Assembly (NCBI GenBank): GCA_017557405.1
Contig: JAFYYV010000003.1
Span: 27,873 to 91,872 of the forward strand
DNA: 64,000 nt
Reading direction: 5' to 3'
From: Prevotella sp.
GTDB lineage: Bacteria; Bacteroidota; Bacteroidia; Bacteroidales; Bacteroidaceae
Under the pieces are notes generated by a model. The model saw nothing but the letters and a program-made list of their open reading frames with translations. It searched no databases and was not told where the DNA came from. The stretch's first letter is position 1, and each line of letters begins with the position of its first letter. Below, one piece after another: positions 38,275 to 47,393 of this stretch. The position numbers were made by a program, and so were the translations under genes.

Positions 38275-40257
38275 ATGAAGAAAATCTTTACTTTATTGGC
38301 TTTTGTCCTGATGGCAGGTTATGCTTTCGGACAGAAGAACTGGACGAACCTTGTCGTTAATGGCGACATGGAAGGTACTGTGCCTTCTTATGAAAGTCCA
38401 GATCAGTTGTCAGGTGACTGGAACTCTTTCTGGGTACACACATGGCCCGAAACAGCAAGTGACCAGTATCGTGGTACTGCTGACATCGTAGAGGATCCCC
38501 TGAATCCTGGTAACCACTGCGCAAAAGTCGTCATTCGTTCTGATGAAGAAGCTGTAGCAGCTGGAAACAGAGTTGAAGCCAACGGCGCTCTTGCTTCTTG
38601 GGACTGCCAGTTCTTTATTTATGCAACCGATCCTATTCCCGTTGGAAAGGAAATCCGTCTGACCATGAAGGTGAGAGCTGAAAAAGCTGGTAGCCTTGAG
38701 ACTCAGGCTCACTGGTCACCTGGTGACTACAACCACTACCAGTTGTTCGGCAATATCAGTTATACTGAAGAGTGGACAACCGTTAAGGTTGAGGCTGACG
38801 TTATCGCCGACCATGTTAAGGAAAGCGATGGCAAGGCATTCCAGAGTGTTGCCTTCAACCTCTCTACTATGAAGGATGGTAACGTGATTTATTTCGATGA
38901 CATCAAGTTGCAGGTCAGAGATCCTCAAACTGATGATGGTACTGATCCCGGTGCATGGATTAACTTCATGAGAAAGGGTATCTATTCGATGGATAATATT
39001 ACGGGTACAAGAAATGATGGTAGTACTTTCTATTGCACAAACTATACCTTCCAAGACCTTAATCAGCCTGAAGGACAGCAGCAACAGCCTGCACCCGTTG
39101 TCGAGGTTCCTGGCGAGCCTGGCGTGATGGCAGTTCATATTCCCGTTCCAGGTTATGTTATCCAAGAAGTAGAAGATCTTGATGCTGATGGCAACCAGCA
39201 GATTGACGACGATGGTAATGTCAAGATGAAGACCGTTTACTACTGGAATGATGGTAGAGAGATTGGAACTAGCGCTCCTGCAAGATGGACTTGTCAGTTC
39301 TTTGTCTCTACGCTCCACAAGATGGTGAAGGGTGAGAAGTACAGATTCAAGTTTAAGGCTAAGGCTGACAAACCTACTAAACTTGGAACTCAGGCACATA
39401 CAGGTCCTGGCGATTATGTTTCTTACAACACGTTTGGTGATGAAAACGCATTCCCCATCGGAACTGATTGGACAACCTTCGAGTTGGGTGACTTCGATAG
39501 TGTTGAAGATGCAAGCAAGCATGTCATTCCTTCTGGCGCTAACGGCTGTCAGACCATTACCTTCGACTGTGTTCCTCTTGAGGGAGACGACAACAACTTC
39601 TATCTTATCGTAGATGAGTTCTCGTTCACAGAGAAGTATGTGACTGTTGCTGACCGTACTCTCGGTTCTCATGAGGCAATCGCATTGCAGGTGAACACCG
39701 ATGAAGATGAGAAGGCTAATACAATCGATGGTACAGGCATGCTGAATACCTTCGAGGTTGCTGACTTCAGCTTCTTGAATAATGGTAAGGATGGTATTAA
39801 ATTCCCCATCATCATTGAACCCGATGATCCTGAAGAGCCGCCTATCGATTCCTTCGGTAGCCTCCTCACTTGGTCAGATGGTGGATTCGTAGGTGCTAAT
39901 GGTCTTTACATTGAGGAAGACACGGGTGTGAACCTCCGCTTCGATGAAGAGAGCGTTGATGGAAACAATGTAAACATCATGGTTTGGAATAGTCCTACAT
40001 CTGGTCTCAAATTTGCTGCAGGCGAGACTCTTGAGACTCAACTCGCAGTTTCTCAGAGTGGTTGGTACTACATCTACGATGTTACTTTGATGGGTCCGGA
40101 AGACTATGAGGCTTACCAGGCTGAGTTGGCTGGCATCAACAATGTTGTTGTTAACAAGAAGAACAATGGTATCATCTACGACCTCATGGGCCGCAAGGTG
40201 ACCAACCCGACCAAGGGTATCTACATTAAGGATGGTAAGAAGTTCATTCAGAAATAA
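38275..40257 (+). CDS. Secreted protein with two CBM4/9-like domains and T9SS tail
   Basis: The 660-residue protein has a signal peptide (MKKIFTLLAFVLMAGYAFGQ) and two related galactose-binding-like domains, near 25-220 (NLVVNGDMEG, WDCQFFIYATDPIPVGKEIRLTMKVRAEKAGSLETQAHWSPGDY) and 290-480 (WTCQFFVSTLHKMVKGEKYRFKFKAKADKPTKLGTQAHTGPGDY). The parallel motifs show an internal duplication. Residues 620-660 (NGIIYDLMGRKVTNPTKGIYIKDGKKFIQK) match the type IX secretion C-terminal signal, so the protein is exported and attached to, or released from, the cell surface. It is divergent from the fasciclin/SusCD operon and probably binds the same glycan or glycoprotein. No enzyme motif is seen. Confidence 0.85.
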   Translation: MKKIFTLLAFVLMAGYAFGQKNWTNLVVNGDMEGTVPSYESPDQLSGDWNSFWVHTWPETASDQYRGTADIVEDPLNPGNHCAKVVIRSDEEAVAAGNRVEANGALASWDCQFFIYATDPIPVGKEIRLTMKVRAEKAGSLETQAHWSPGDYNHYQLFGNISYTEEWTTVKVEADVIADHVKESDGKAFQSVAFNLSTMKDGNVIYFDDIKLQVRDPQTDDGTDPGAWINFMRKGIYSMDNITGTRNDGSTFYCTNYTFQDLNQPEGQQQQPAPVVEVPGEPGVMAVHIPVPGYVIQEVEDLDADGNQQIDDDGNVKMKTVYYWNDGREIGTSAPARWTCQFFVSTLHKMVKGEKYRFKFKAKADKPTKLGTQAHTGPGDYVSYNTFGDENAFPIGTDWTTFELGDFDSVEDASKHVIPSGANGCQTITFDCVPLEGDDNNFYLIVDEFSFTEKYVTVADRTLGSHEAIALQVNTDEDEKANTIDGTGMLNTFEVADFSFLNNGKDGIKFPIIIEPDDPEEPPIDSFGSLLTWSDGGFVGANGLYIEEDTGVNLRFDEESVDGNNVNIMVWNSPTSGLKFAAGETLETQLAVSQSGWYYIYDVTLMGPEDYEAYQAELAGINNVVVNKKNNGIIYDLMGRKVTNPTKGIYIKDGKKFIQK

Positions 40258-40279
40258 TCCTTGATTAATCAATATGAGT

Positions 40280-40315
40280 GGGGGCACTTCAGAACGAAGT
40301 GCCTCCATTTTTTTA
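40280..40315 (+). terminator. Terminator of the T9SS-tail gene
   Basis: GGGGGCACTTC and GAAGTGCCTCC (40280-40306, loop AGAAC, one G-T pair) are followed by A and seven T. It is 23 bases after the stop codon. Confidence 0.92.
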
Positions 40316-40329
40316 TTTCCATAATAAAT

Positions 40330-40360
40330 TTTGCTTTTCCCTCATTTTTTCGTACCTTTG
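40330..40360 (+). promoter_or_regulatory. Promoter of murU-guaA
   Basis: TTTG (40330-40333) and TACCTTTG (40353-40360) are 19 bp apart. Transcription would start near 40365, giving a leader of about 20 bases before the ATG at 40386. Confidence 0.8.
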
Positions 40361-40385
40361 CAGCGTAATTATTAATAAGGAATAT

Positions 40386-41186
40386 ATGGAACGAATGCGA
40401 CAGGCAATGATATTTGCTGCAGGTTTGGGTACGCGTTTGAAACCCTTGACGGACTCCATACCTAAAGCGTTGGTTAGCGTAGGAGGGCAGACTTTGCTCG
40501 ACCGAACTATCCAACGGCTTCGTGGTTTTGGTTACACTCGCTTGGTGGTCAACGTGCACCATTTTGCTGAGCAGATCAAGGATCATGTGGCACAGAATGC
40601 TGACTATCAAAGGCTTGTACGCATCAGCGACGAAACAGAAGAATTGCTCGACACGGGTGGTGGATTGAAGAAGGCCGCTCCGTTGTTTGAGGATGATGAA
40701 CCGATATTGATTCACAACGTGGATATATTGGATAATGTGGATTACGATTGGTTCCATAGGCAACACCTTGATGACGAAGATGCCGTGCTTCTTGTCAGTC
40801 GTAGGCAGACACAACGCTATCTGCTCTTCGACAATGCGATGCGGTTGATGGGATGGGTGAATACCGCAACGGGTGAGATACGAAGTCCGTTTGAATGGGT
40901 AAAGCATCCTGATGACGCTCAACTTGATGCAGATGCCCTGCAATTGAGGATTTGGAGAGGTTCGACAGAGATTGTGTTGAACATGTTTGCTTTTTCGGGC
41001 ATTCATTCGTTCTCTCCCCGTTTGTTCCGACTGATGGAGCAATTCCCTAATCGATTCGGTATCATGGACTTCTATTTGCAGACTTGTCATCGTACTCGCA
41101 TCTATGGTTGTCTGAAAGACGATCTGAAAATCCTCGATGTGGGAAAACTTGAATCATTAACGGCTGCTGAAGAATTCATCAAGTAA
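40386..41186 (+). CDS. MurU-like sugar-1-phosphate nucleotidyltransferase
   Basis: The start at 40386 is chosen because the promoter at 40330-40360 and the terminator before it exclude the longer frame. The 266-residue protein begins with the nucleotidyltransferase motif [19 protein letters not shown] (GxGTRxxxxTxxxPK). It continues with [27 protein letters not shown] and a metal-binding NVDILDNVD (where many relatives have D-x-D). It fits MurU, which makes UDP-MurNAc from MurNAc-1-phosphate in cell-wall recycling, the step after AmgK. The AmgK-like partner is at 19421-21007. guaA follows after 37 bases of AATTTGACAATTTACAATT-like sequence. Substrate is inferred from family and context. Confidence 0.82.
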   Translation: MERMRQAMIFAAGLGTRLKPLTDSIPKALVSVGGQTLLDRTIQRLRGFGYTRLVVNVHHFAEQIKDHVAQNADYQRLVRISDETEELLDTGGGLKKAAPLFEDDEPILIHNVDILDNVDYDWFHRQHLDDEDAVLLVSRRQTQRYLLFDNAMRLMGWVNTATGEIRSPFEWVKHPDDAQLDADALQLRIWRGSTEIVLNMFAFSGIHSFSPRLFRLMEQFPNRFGIMDFYLQTCHRTRIYGCLKDDLKILDVGKLESLTAAEEFIK

Positions 41187-41223
41187 TATACAATTTGACA
41201 ATTTACAATTGATTGTTCAACAT

Positions 41224-42873
41224 ATGCAACAAAAAATCATTATTCTGGATTTCGGTTCGCAAACCACGCAGCTTATTGGCCGTCGTGTGCGTGAGCTTGA
41301 TACATTCTGCGAGATCCTGCCCTACAACAAATTTCCCGTGGGCGACGATTCAGTCATCGGCGTCATTTTGAGTGGTTCACCTTATTCGGTTCACGACCCA
41401 GAGGCTTTCAAGGTCGATTTGTCTCAATTCGTGGGCAAAGTGCCTGTGCTGGGTATTTGCTATGGAGCCCAGTTCATTTCGTTCGCCAATGGTGGAAAAG
41501 TTGAGAAGACCAACACGCGAGAGTATGGACGCGCCCATCTGCAGTATATAGACTGCGAAAACCCACTTTTCCGTGGGTTTGAACCCCATTCGCAAGTGTG
41601 GATGAGTCACGGGGATTCCATCACAGCCATTCCTGAAGGCTTCCAAGTGATTGGCAGTACTGCCGATGTGGTGAACGCAGCATTTTATTGCGCCACCCCT
41701 ATTGGGGAAGGACAGGAGGGGACTCCAGGCGTATGGGCTGTCCAGTTCCATCCTGAGGTGTTCCACACGGTGCAAGGTTCGCTTCTGTTGAAGAATTTTG
41801 TGGTTGACATTTGCGGTTCGAAACAAAATTGGAGTGCTGCTTCGTTTGTCGATACCACTGTGGCTGAATTGAAGCAACAGTTGGGCAACGATCGTGTGAT
41901 TCTCGGTCTTTCGGGTGGTGTTGATTCGAGTGTGGCAGCTGTGTTGCTCAATCGAGCCATCGGAAATCGTCTCACTTGCATCTTTGTCGATCACGGCATG
42001 TTGCGCAAGAACGAGTTCCAGCAGGTGATGGAGGATTACAAGGTGTTGGGATTGAATGTCATAGGCGTTGATGCCAGCGAAAAATTCTTTGCCGATCTTG
42101 CTGGCGTGACCGACCCTGAGCAGAAACGCAAGATCATCGGACGCGACTTCGTGGAGGTGTTCAACGCTGAAGCGAAGAAGATTACTGATGCGAAGTGGTT
42201 GGCACAGGGTACCATCTATCCCGACCGCATCGAGTCGCTGAACATCACAGGAAAGGTCATCAAGAGCCACCACAACGTGGGGGGGCTGCCCGAGGAGATG
42301 CATTTGCAGCTTTGCGAACCTCTGAAATGGTTGTTCAAGGACGAAGTGCGTCGAGTGGGTCGTCAGATGGGAATGCCCGAGCATCTCATCACACGCCATC
42401 CCTTCCCAGGTCCTGGACTTGCTGTTCGCATTCTTGGCGACATCACTCCCGAGAAAGTTCGCATCTTGCAAGATGCTGACGACATCTATATTCGTGGCTT
42501 GCGCAATTATAAGGTGAAACTCTCTGGCGAGGAAGCCCGCAAGGTGTTGGCGGCTGGTGTACCTGCCAAACTCCTTGAAGACGGCAATAGTCAGCAGATT
42601 GAAGTCTCTCTTTACGACCAGATTTGGCAGGCAGGAGCCATCTTGCTCTCTACTGTTCGTTCGGTCGGAGTGATGGGCGACGAGCGTACCTATGAGCATC
42701 CTGTCGCTTTGCGTGCCGTTACTTCAACCGATGCGATGACAGCCGACTGGGCTCATCTGCCTTACGACTTCATGGCCAAGGTGTCGAATGAGATCATCAA
42801 TAAGGTGAAAGGCGTGAATCGCGTCTGCTACGACATCTCTTCAAAACCACCTTCGACAATCGAGTGGGAGTGA
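41224..42873 (+). CDS. guaA: GMP synthase (glutamine-hydrolysing)
   Basis: The 549-residue protein is a complete GuaA. The start at 41224 gives [24 protein letters not shown], the normal N-terminus. The glutaminase part has GICYGAQ with Cys79 as nucleophile and [11 protein letters not shown]. The synthetase part has the P-loop [14 protein letters not shown] (229 onward). The dimerisation domain ends with [13 protein letters not shown]. It converts XMP to GMP in the cytoplasm. It is about 25 residues longer than the E. coli enzyme. The start of the transcript is probably at 40365 with murU. Confidence 0.98.
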   Translation: MQQKIIILDFGSQTTQLIGRRVRELDTFCEILPYNKFPVGDDSVIGVILSGSPYSVHDPEAFKVDLSQFVGKVPVLGICYGAQFISFANGGKVEKTNTREYGRAHLQYIDCENPLFRGFEPHSQVWMSHGDSITAIPEGFQVIGSTADVVNAAFYCATPIGEGQEGTPGVWAVQFHPEVFHTVQGSLLLKNFVVDICGSKQNWSAASFVDTTVAELKQQLGNDRVILGLSGGVDSSVAAVLLNRAIGNRLTCIFVDHGMLRKNEFQQVMEDYKVLGLNVIGVDASEKFFADLAGVTDPEQKRKIIGRDFVEVFNAEAKKITDAKWLAQGTIYPDRIESLNITGKVIKSHHNVGGLPEEMHLQLCEPLKWLFKDEVRRVGRQMGMPEHLITRHPFPGPGLAVRILGDITPEKVRILQDADDIYIRGLRNYKVKLSGEEARKVLAAGVPAKLLEDGNSQQIEVSLYDQIWQAGAILLSTVRSVGVMGDERTYEHPVALRAVTSTDAMTADWAHLPYDFMAKVSNEIINKVKGVNRVCYDISSKPPSTIEWE

Positions 42874-42969
42874 TATCTGCCTCCTGAAAGGTTTTGAGTG
42901 GGCTTTCAATTTTGTCAAGAAAATTCAGAATTTAGGGCCCTCAAAAAGGCCATCGTTTTGAAATAATTC

Positions 42970-43310
42970 TCATTCGTGTGCAAATACGCGAATTTTGAGC
43001 ATAGAACGGAAGTTGTTGACAATCAACAGCTTCCGTTTTCTTTACATTTTATGAACTTGTCAAAGCTATGGAATGAGGTTGTCAAAGCTATGGAATGAGC
43101 TTGTCATAGCTATGCTTTGAGGGCGTCAAATGCCACAAGTAAGCGGGTCAAAGCATATCTTTGAGGGGCTTACATGCCACATGTGACAATTCTACAGTTG
43201 AAAAATGAGGAAAAAGAAGCATCAATATGGTCTTTTCCCTCATTTTTTCGTTCTAGATTGCATGAAATAGTTGACAACTTTTCGTCGTGTTTTTTCAAAA
43301 GAAAAAACCG
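42970..43310 (-). repeat. Composite intergenic element, copy B
   Basis: This is the inverted relative of 16475-16800. TCTAGATTG (43252-43260) and GTCGTGTTTTTTCA (from 43284) are separated by 23 bases, exactly the distance in copy A. On the other side are the CGGAAG/CTTCCG hairpin, GTAAAGAAAACGGAAG (minus strand) and CGCGTATTTGC-CACGA. Confidence 0.75.
43060..43186 (+). repeat. 22-nt periodic TCA-N11-TGA array, cluster 3 (6 units)
   Basis: Units lie at 43060-43076, 43082-43098, 43104-43120, 43126-43142, 43148-43164 and 43170-43186, all with 5-nt spacers. The first two are identical (TCAAAGCTATGGAATGA). The fourth ends TAA and the last begins TTA, the only departures from the TCA/TGA ends in this cluster. 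Confidence 0.9.
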
Positions 43311-43341
43311 CTTATGGGGTGCTTGGAGAACTTGAATGGTT

Positions 43342-45069
43342 TCATCCTACGATTTCTCGTGCGCGAGCCAAAGCCAAGTCGATGTGGTTGCAGATGTTCT
43401 CCTCGCCCAGCAATTGGTTGAAACCATTGTTCTTCAGCACTTGCTCCACCTTGGGCACAACTCCCGAGAGCACGATGGTAATGCCTTCCTTCTGGCTCAT
43501 CAGACACAGGTTTTCCAAATTGTGAAGGCCTGTAGAGTCGATGAAGGGTACTTTGCGCATGCGTATGATGCGCACTTTCGGGCGATTTCCATAGCGAGCC
43601 ATAATGTCCTCGAATCGGTTTCCGGCGCCGAAGAAATAAGGGCCATTGATCTCGTAAACCTCCACACCGTTTGGAATCGTCAGGTGTTCAAGGTTTCCAC
43701 GTTCCATATCGGCATCTTCGTTGAGGTCGATTTCATCGTAGATGACGCGCACATCGGTCGTCTCCGACATGCGGCGCATGAAGAGCAGGCAAGCACAAAG
43801 CAATCCCACTTCGATGGCCACTGTGAGGTCGAAGATGATGGTGAGCAGGAAAGTCAGGATCAGTACGGTGATGTCGCTCTTGGGGTTGCGCATCAAAGCC
43901 ATAAACGACCGCCAACCACTCATTCCGTAAGCCACCACCACGAGCACGCCAGCCAGACAAGCCATTGGGATGTACTGGGCAAGTGGCATGAGGAAAAGGA
44001 AGATGAGCAGCAACACAACAGCGTGGATGATGCCGCTAATGGGAGTCCGTCCACCATTGTTGATGTTGGTCATCGTGCGGGCAATGGCTCCAGTTGCGGG
44101 GATTCCACCGAAGAGCGGCGATGCGATGTTAGCCAATCCTTGTCCAATCAATTCGGTGTTCGAACGATGATGGTCGCCTATGACACCATCGGCAACCGTT
44201 GCCGAGAGCAACGACTCAATGGCTCCAAGAACAGCGATGGTCATAGCCGGTCCTACCAAACTCTTGATAACCTCCCACGATAGCGCGGGAACAGTGGCTT
44301 TAGGGAGTGTGGAATTGATGCTGAAACGGTCGCCGATGGTTTCGATGGTGGTCACTCCAGCAAAGTTTTTCAGAAGCAAAGCCACAATCGTAATGAGTAT
44401 GATGGCGATGAGCGAGCCAGGTATTTTTCTCAAGATGCAGAGCGGTTTGTAGTTGGTGATGATGGGCCACGAGCCTATCAGCGCCACGCTGATGATACCC
44501 AAAATGGCACTCCAAGGGTCGATGTTGCCAATATTTTGGATGTAGGCAATCCATTTTTCGATGAAATCAGAAGGTACGACCTCCATGCTCATACCCAACA
44601 AATCCTTGATTTGCGTGGTAAAGATGGTAACAGCGATACCGCTTGTGAAGCCCACGATGATGGGATAGGGGATGAATTTGATGATGGTTCCCAACTTGAG
44701 CATTCCCAGCAGGATGAGGAAGACACCAGCCATCAGGGTGGCAACGGTTAGTCCTTGCATTCCATATTGGTCGATGATGCCCGCCACAATGACGATGAAG
44801 GCTCCCGTAGGACCTCCTATCTGTACGCGGCTTCCACCAAAAGCGGAAATCACGAAACCTGCCACAATGGCTGTCACGATGCCTTTTTCGGGTGAAACAC
44901 CGCTGGCAATACCGAAAGCAATAGCCAGAGGCAGGGCTACAATACCCACGATGATGCCCGCCATGAGGTCGGTCATGAAAGTCTTGCGGTCATAATTCTT
45001 CACGGCCGAAATCATCTTCGGTCGAAACACTTCTTGAACGTAGTTCTTGAAACTCAATGTGTTATCCAT
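43342..45069 (-). CDS. SulP family anion transporter with STAS domain
   Basis: The ATG at 45069 is chosen as the start (MDNTLSFKNYVQEVFRPKM); the frame is open further upstream, but that part carries the promoter. The 575-residue protein has 10-14 hydrophobic segments (MTDLMAGIIVGIVALPLAIAFGIASGVSPEKGI, the SulP signature region) and a STAS domain in the last 110 residues (VRIIRMRKVPFIDSTGLHNLENL). SulP proteins transport sulfate, bicarbonate or dicarboxylates across the inner membrane; the ion is not clear here. A -7 box TACCTTTG lies on the minus strand at 45142-45135. The neighbours give no clue to the substrate. Confidence 0.92.
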   Translation of the reverse strand: MDNTLSFKNYVQEVFRPKMISAVKNYDRKTFMTDLMAGIIVGIVALPLAIAFGIASGVSPEKGIVTAIVAGFVISAFGGSRVQIGGPTGAFIVIVAGIIDQYGMQGLTVATLMAGVFLILLGMLKLGTIIKFIPYPIIVGFTSGIAVTIFTTQIKDLLGMSMEVVPSDFIEKWIAYIQNIGNIDPWSAILGIISVALIGSWPIITNYKPLCILRKIPGSLIAIILITIVALLLKNFAGVTTIETIGDRFSINSTLPKATVPALSWEVIKSLVGPAMTIAVLGAIESLLSATVADGVIGDHHRSNTELIGQGLANIASPLFGGIPATGAIARTMTNINNGGRTPISGIIHAVVLLLIFLFLMPLAQYIPMACLAGVLVVVAYGMSGWRSFMALMRNPKSDITVLILTFLLTIIFDLTVAIEVGLLCACLLFMRRMSETTDVRVIYDEIDLNEDADMERGNLEHLTIPNGVEVYEINGPYFFGAGNRFEDIMARYGNRPKVRIIRMRKVPFIDSTGLHNLENLCLMSQKEGITIVLSGVVPKVEQVLKNNGFNQLLGEENICNHIDLALARAREIVG

Positions 45070-45409
45070 TTTCTCTGTTATCCTAAAAACAATATGTCGA
45101 GTGTGAAAAATGCTCGACCAACGAATTGAGGGTGCAAAGGTACGAAAAAAATGACATACTGAAACAGGTAGGTGGTTATAAGTATGCATTATATATGTAG
45201 AAAATGATGTAAATCAATTGGTTTCCTTTAATTATGGTTGTCAGATGAGGCTTTAATTTCAAAAGTTTCTTAAATTATAGGATTTGTGAATCTTTTTTAA
45301 TTCTTTTTAGAGTGTATCTTTCGCGTCTGTACTATTTATGTTGTACTTTTGCACTTTGTAATAAAACTCAGAAAAAGAAAGAATAAAAAAACAAAAATAT
45401 ACTAAAATT
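45070..45409. promoter_or_regulatory. Divergent promoter region of the SulP gene and bat operon
   Basis: For the minus strand TACCTTTG at 45142-45135 is a good -7 box. For the plus strand TACTTTTG at 45344-45351 is a good -7 box, about 59 bases before the moxR start. Neither has a perfect TTTG at the usual distance (GAAA and TTTC are found instead). No small gene is seen. Confidence 0.6.
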
Positions 45410-46405
45410 ATGGCAGAATCAATTGATATTCGTGAACTGACGATGCGTATAGAGCAGCAGAGCGGTTTTGTGATGAACCTGACGACAGGAATGGATCGTG
45501 TGATAGTGGGTCAGAAGCATTTGGTTGACTCGCTGCTGATTGGTTTGTTGAGTGATGGCCACATCTTGTTGGAAGGTGTCCCTGGATTGGCTAAGACATT
45601 GGCTATCAAGACGTTGGCGCAACTCATCTCGGCCGACTTCTCGCGTATTCAGTTTACGCCCGACCTGCTTCCTGCTGACGTCATCGGAACGATGATCTAT
45701 TCGCAGAAGGACGAGCGTTTCCAAGTGAAGCGCGGTCCTGTGTTCGCCAATTTCGTCTTGGCTGATGAAATCAACCGTGCTCCCGCAAAGGTGCAAAGTG
45801 CGTTGCTTGAGGCGATGCAGGAGCATCAGGTGACGATTGGCGAGAAAACGTTCGCATTGCCGAATCCGTTCTTGGTGATGGCCACCCAGAACCCCATTGA
45901 GCAGGAAGGTACCTATCAGTTGCCTGAGGCCCAGGTTGACCGTTTCATGCTGAAGGTGGTGATTGACTACCCGACACTGGATGAGGAAAAACTCATCATT
46001 CGCGAGAACTTGGCTGGCGAACTGCCTGAGGTGACACCCGTTACGACCGCAGAGGAGATTGTGAAGGCTCGTGCTGTGGTGCGCGAAGTGTATCTGGGCG
46101 ACAAGATTGAACAATACATTGCCGACATCGTGTTTGCTTCGCGCTATCCCGAGCGTTATGGCTTGTTGGAGGTGAAGGATATGATCACGTTTGGTGGATC
46201 GCCACGTGCAAGTATCAATTTGGCTCGTGCTGCAAGAGCATACGCATTCATCAAGCGCCGCGGCTATGTGGTGCCTGAAGATGTGCGTGCCGTTGCCCAC
46301 GACGTGCTTCGTCATCGTATCGGTTTGAGTTATGAGGCCGAGGCAAGCAACATCACAAGCGACGAGATTGTTTCTAAGATCATCAACAAAGTAGAGGTGC
46401 CCTAA
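45410..46405 (+). CDS. MoxR-type AAA+ ATPase
   Basis: The 331-residue protein has the MoxR order: Walker A in LEGVPGLAKT near 55, Walker B in VLADEINRAP near 120, sensor 1 in MATQNPIEQEGTYQLPEAQVDRFM near 160, sensor 2 (GGSPRASINLARAARAYA) near 265. MoxR proteins are chaperones thought to help metal insertion or activation of the von Willebrand factor (VWA) proteins encoded with them. It begins the operon with DUF58 and batA-E. The promoter is probably TACTTTTG at 45344-45351. Confidence 0.93.
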   Translation: MAESIDIRELTMRIEQQSGFVMNLTTGMDRVIVGQKHLVDSLLIGLLSDGHILLEGVPGLAKTLAIKTLAQLISADFSRIQFTPDLLPADVIGTMIYSQKDERFQVKRGPVFANFVLADEINRAPAKVQSALLEAMQEHQVTIGEKTFALPNPFLVMATQNPIEQEGTYQLPEAQVDRFMLKVVIDYPTLDEEKLIIRENLAGELPEVTPVTTAEEIVKARAVVREVYLGDKIEQYIADIVFASRYPERYGLLEVKDMITFGGSPRASINLARAARAYAFIKRRGYVVPEDVRAVAHDVLRHRIGLSYEAEASNITSDEIVSKIINKVEVP

Positions 46406-46435
46406 GCATTTCATTCTATTCCTACTGTTTCTTAA

Positions 46436-47362
46436 ATGATAAATGGAATGGAGACGAGCGAACTGATAAAAAAGGTCAGGAAGATAGAGATCAAGACTCG
46501 CGGATTGAGCGAGAATGTCTTCGCTGGGCAGTACCACACTGCCTTCAAGGGGCGTGGTATGGCCTTTTCTGAGGTTCGTGAGTATCAGTTTGGTGATGAT
46601 GTGCGCGACATCGATTGGAACGTGACAGCACGCTTCCATCGTCCCTATGTGAAGGTGTTCGAGGAAGAGCGCGAATTGACGGTGATGTTGCTGATTGACG
46701 TGAGTGGCTCGTTGGATTTCGGTACGGTTCGCCAGATGAAGCGCGACATGTTGGCCGAGATTGCCGCCACGTTGGCTTTCAGCGCCATTCAGAACAACGA
46801 CAAAATCGGCGTTGTGTTCTTCTCTGACCGCATCGAGAAATACATTCCGCCCAAGAAAGGGCGCAAGCATATCCTCTACATCATTCGCGAAATGCTGAAC
46901 TTCGAACCCCAGAGCAAGCGTACGAATGTGACGCAGGCGGTTGAATTCCTGACGCGTGTGATGAAACGCCGTTGCACGGCTTTTATCTTGAGCGATTTCT
47001 ACTTCAGGGAAGATCGAAGAGGCGAGCGAAGCGAAGAGAAGGTAGAGGGTAATGTGGGATTCGAGCACACGTTGATGATTTGCAATCGCAAACACGATGT
47101 GGTGGCGATTCAGGTTTACGACCCTCGAGCCAAGACGTTGCCTGACATCGGTTTGATGAAGGTTCGCGATGCAGAGACAGGGCATGAAATGGTGATTGAC
47201 ACGAGTTCAAAACGTTTCCGCCAAGCTCATACGCGCTATTGGTTGGAGCGTCAGTCGCAGTTGCGCGAGATATTTGCAAAGAGCAATGTGGATTGGACAT
47301 CGGTGGCGACGAACGAGGATTTCGCAAAGGCTCTGCTGCTGTTGTTCGCGCAAAGGAATTGA
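46436..47362 (+). CDS. DUF58 protein (Bat operon)
   Basis: The 308-residue protein has the DUF58 core: FKGRGMAFSEVREYQFGDDVRDIDWNVTARFHRPYVKVFEEERELTVMLLIDVSGSLDFG, with a VWA-like metal site DVSGS. No membrane segment is seen. The family occurs next to MoxR genes and probably acts with the ATPase on the Bat proteins. ATG codons at 46436 and 46448 are both possible. Around 47015-47050 the sequence GAGCGAAGCGAAGAG codes for a charged segment (RRGERSEEKVEGN) that resembles an intergenic-type repeat read in frame; it lies in a loop before the last third. Confidence 0.9.
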   Translation: MINGMETSELIKKVRKIEIKTRGLSENVFAGQYHTAFKGRGMAFSEVREYQFGDDVRDIDWNVTARFHRPYVKVFEEERELTVMLLIDVSGSLDFGTVRQMKRDMLAEIAATLAFSAIQNNDKIGVVFFSDRIEKYIPPKKGRKHILYIIREMLNFEPQSKRTNVTQAVEFLTRVMKRRCTAFILSDFYFREDRRGERSEEKVEGNVGFEHTLMICNRKHDVVAIQVYDPRAKTLPDIGLMKVRDAETGHEMVIDTSSKRFRQAHTRYWLERQSQLREIFAKSNVDWTSVATNEDFAKALLLLFAQRN

Positions 47363-47393
47363 AGATGAAGGAGGCCAATTAAAAAAGAGATAA

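Larger units (their letters stand above)
42874..43341. other. Intergenic region between guaA and the SulP gene
   Basis: No gene is seen. The region carries composite element copy B (42970-43310) including the six-unit array. No clear T-run terminator is found after guaA; the hairpin AACGGAAG...CTTCCGTT (43006-43038), followed by TTCTTTACATTTT, could act as one. Confidence 0.6.

Noticed and set aside
21093-40257. A recent insertion by a transposon
   Set aside because: No transposase, terminal inverted repeat or target duplication was found at the ends; only gene order suggests insertion.
41377-42699. A 440-codon open frame on the minus strand inside guaA
   Set aside because: guaA is complete and conserved on the plus strand; the opposite frame has no recognisable protein and no promoter.
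45419-47185. A 588-codon open frame on the minus strand
   Set aside because: It lies opposite moxR and the DUF58 gene, both with intact motifs; it is a frame shadow from codon bias.
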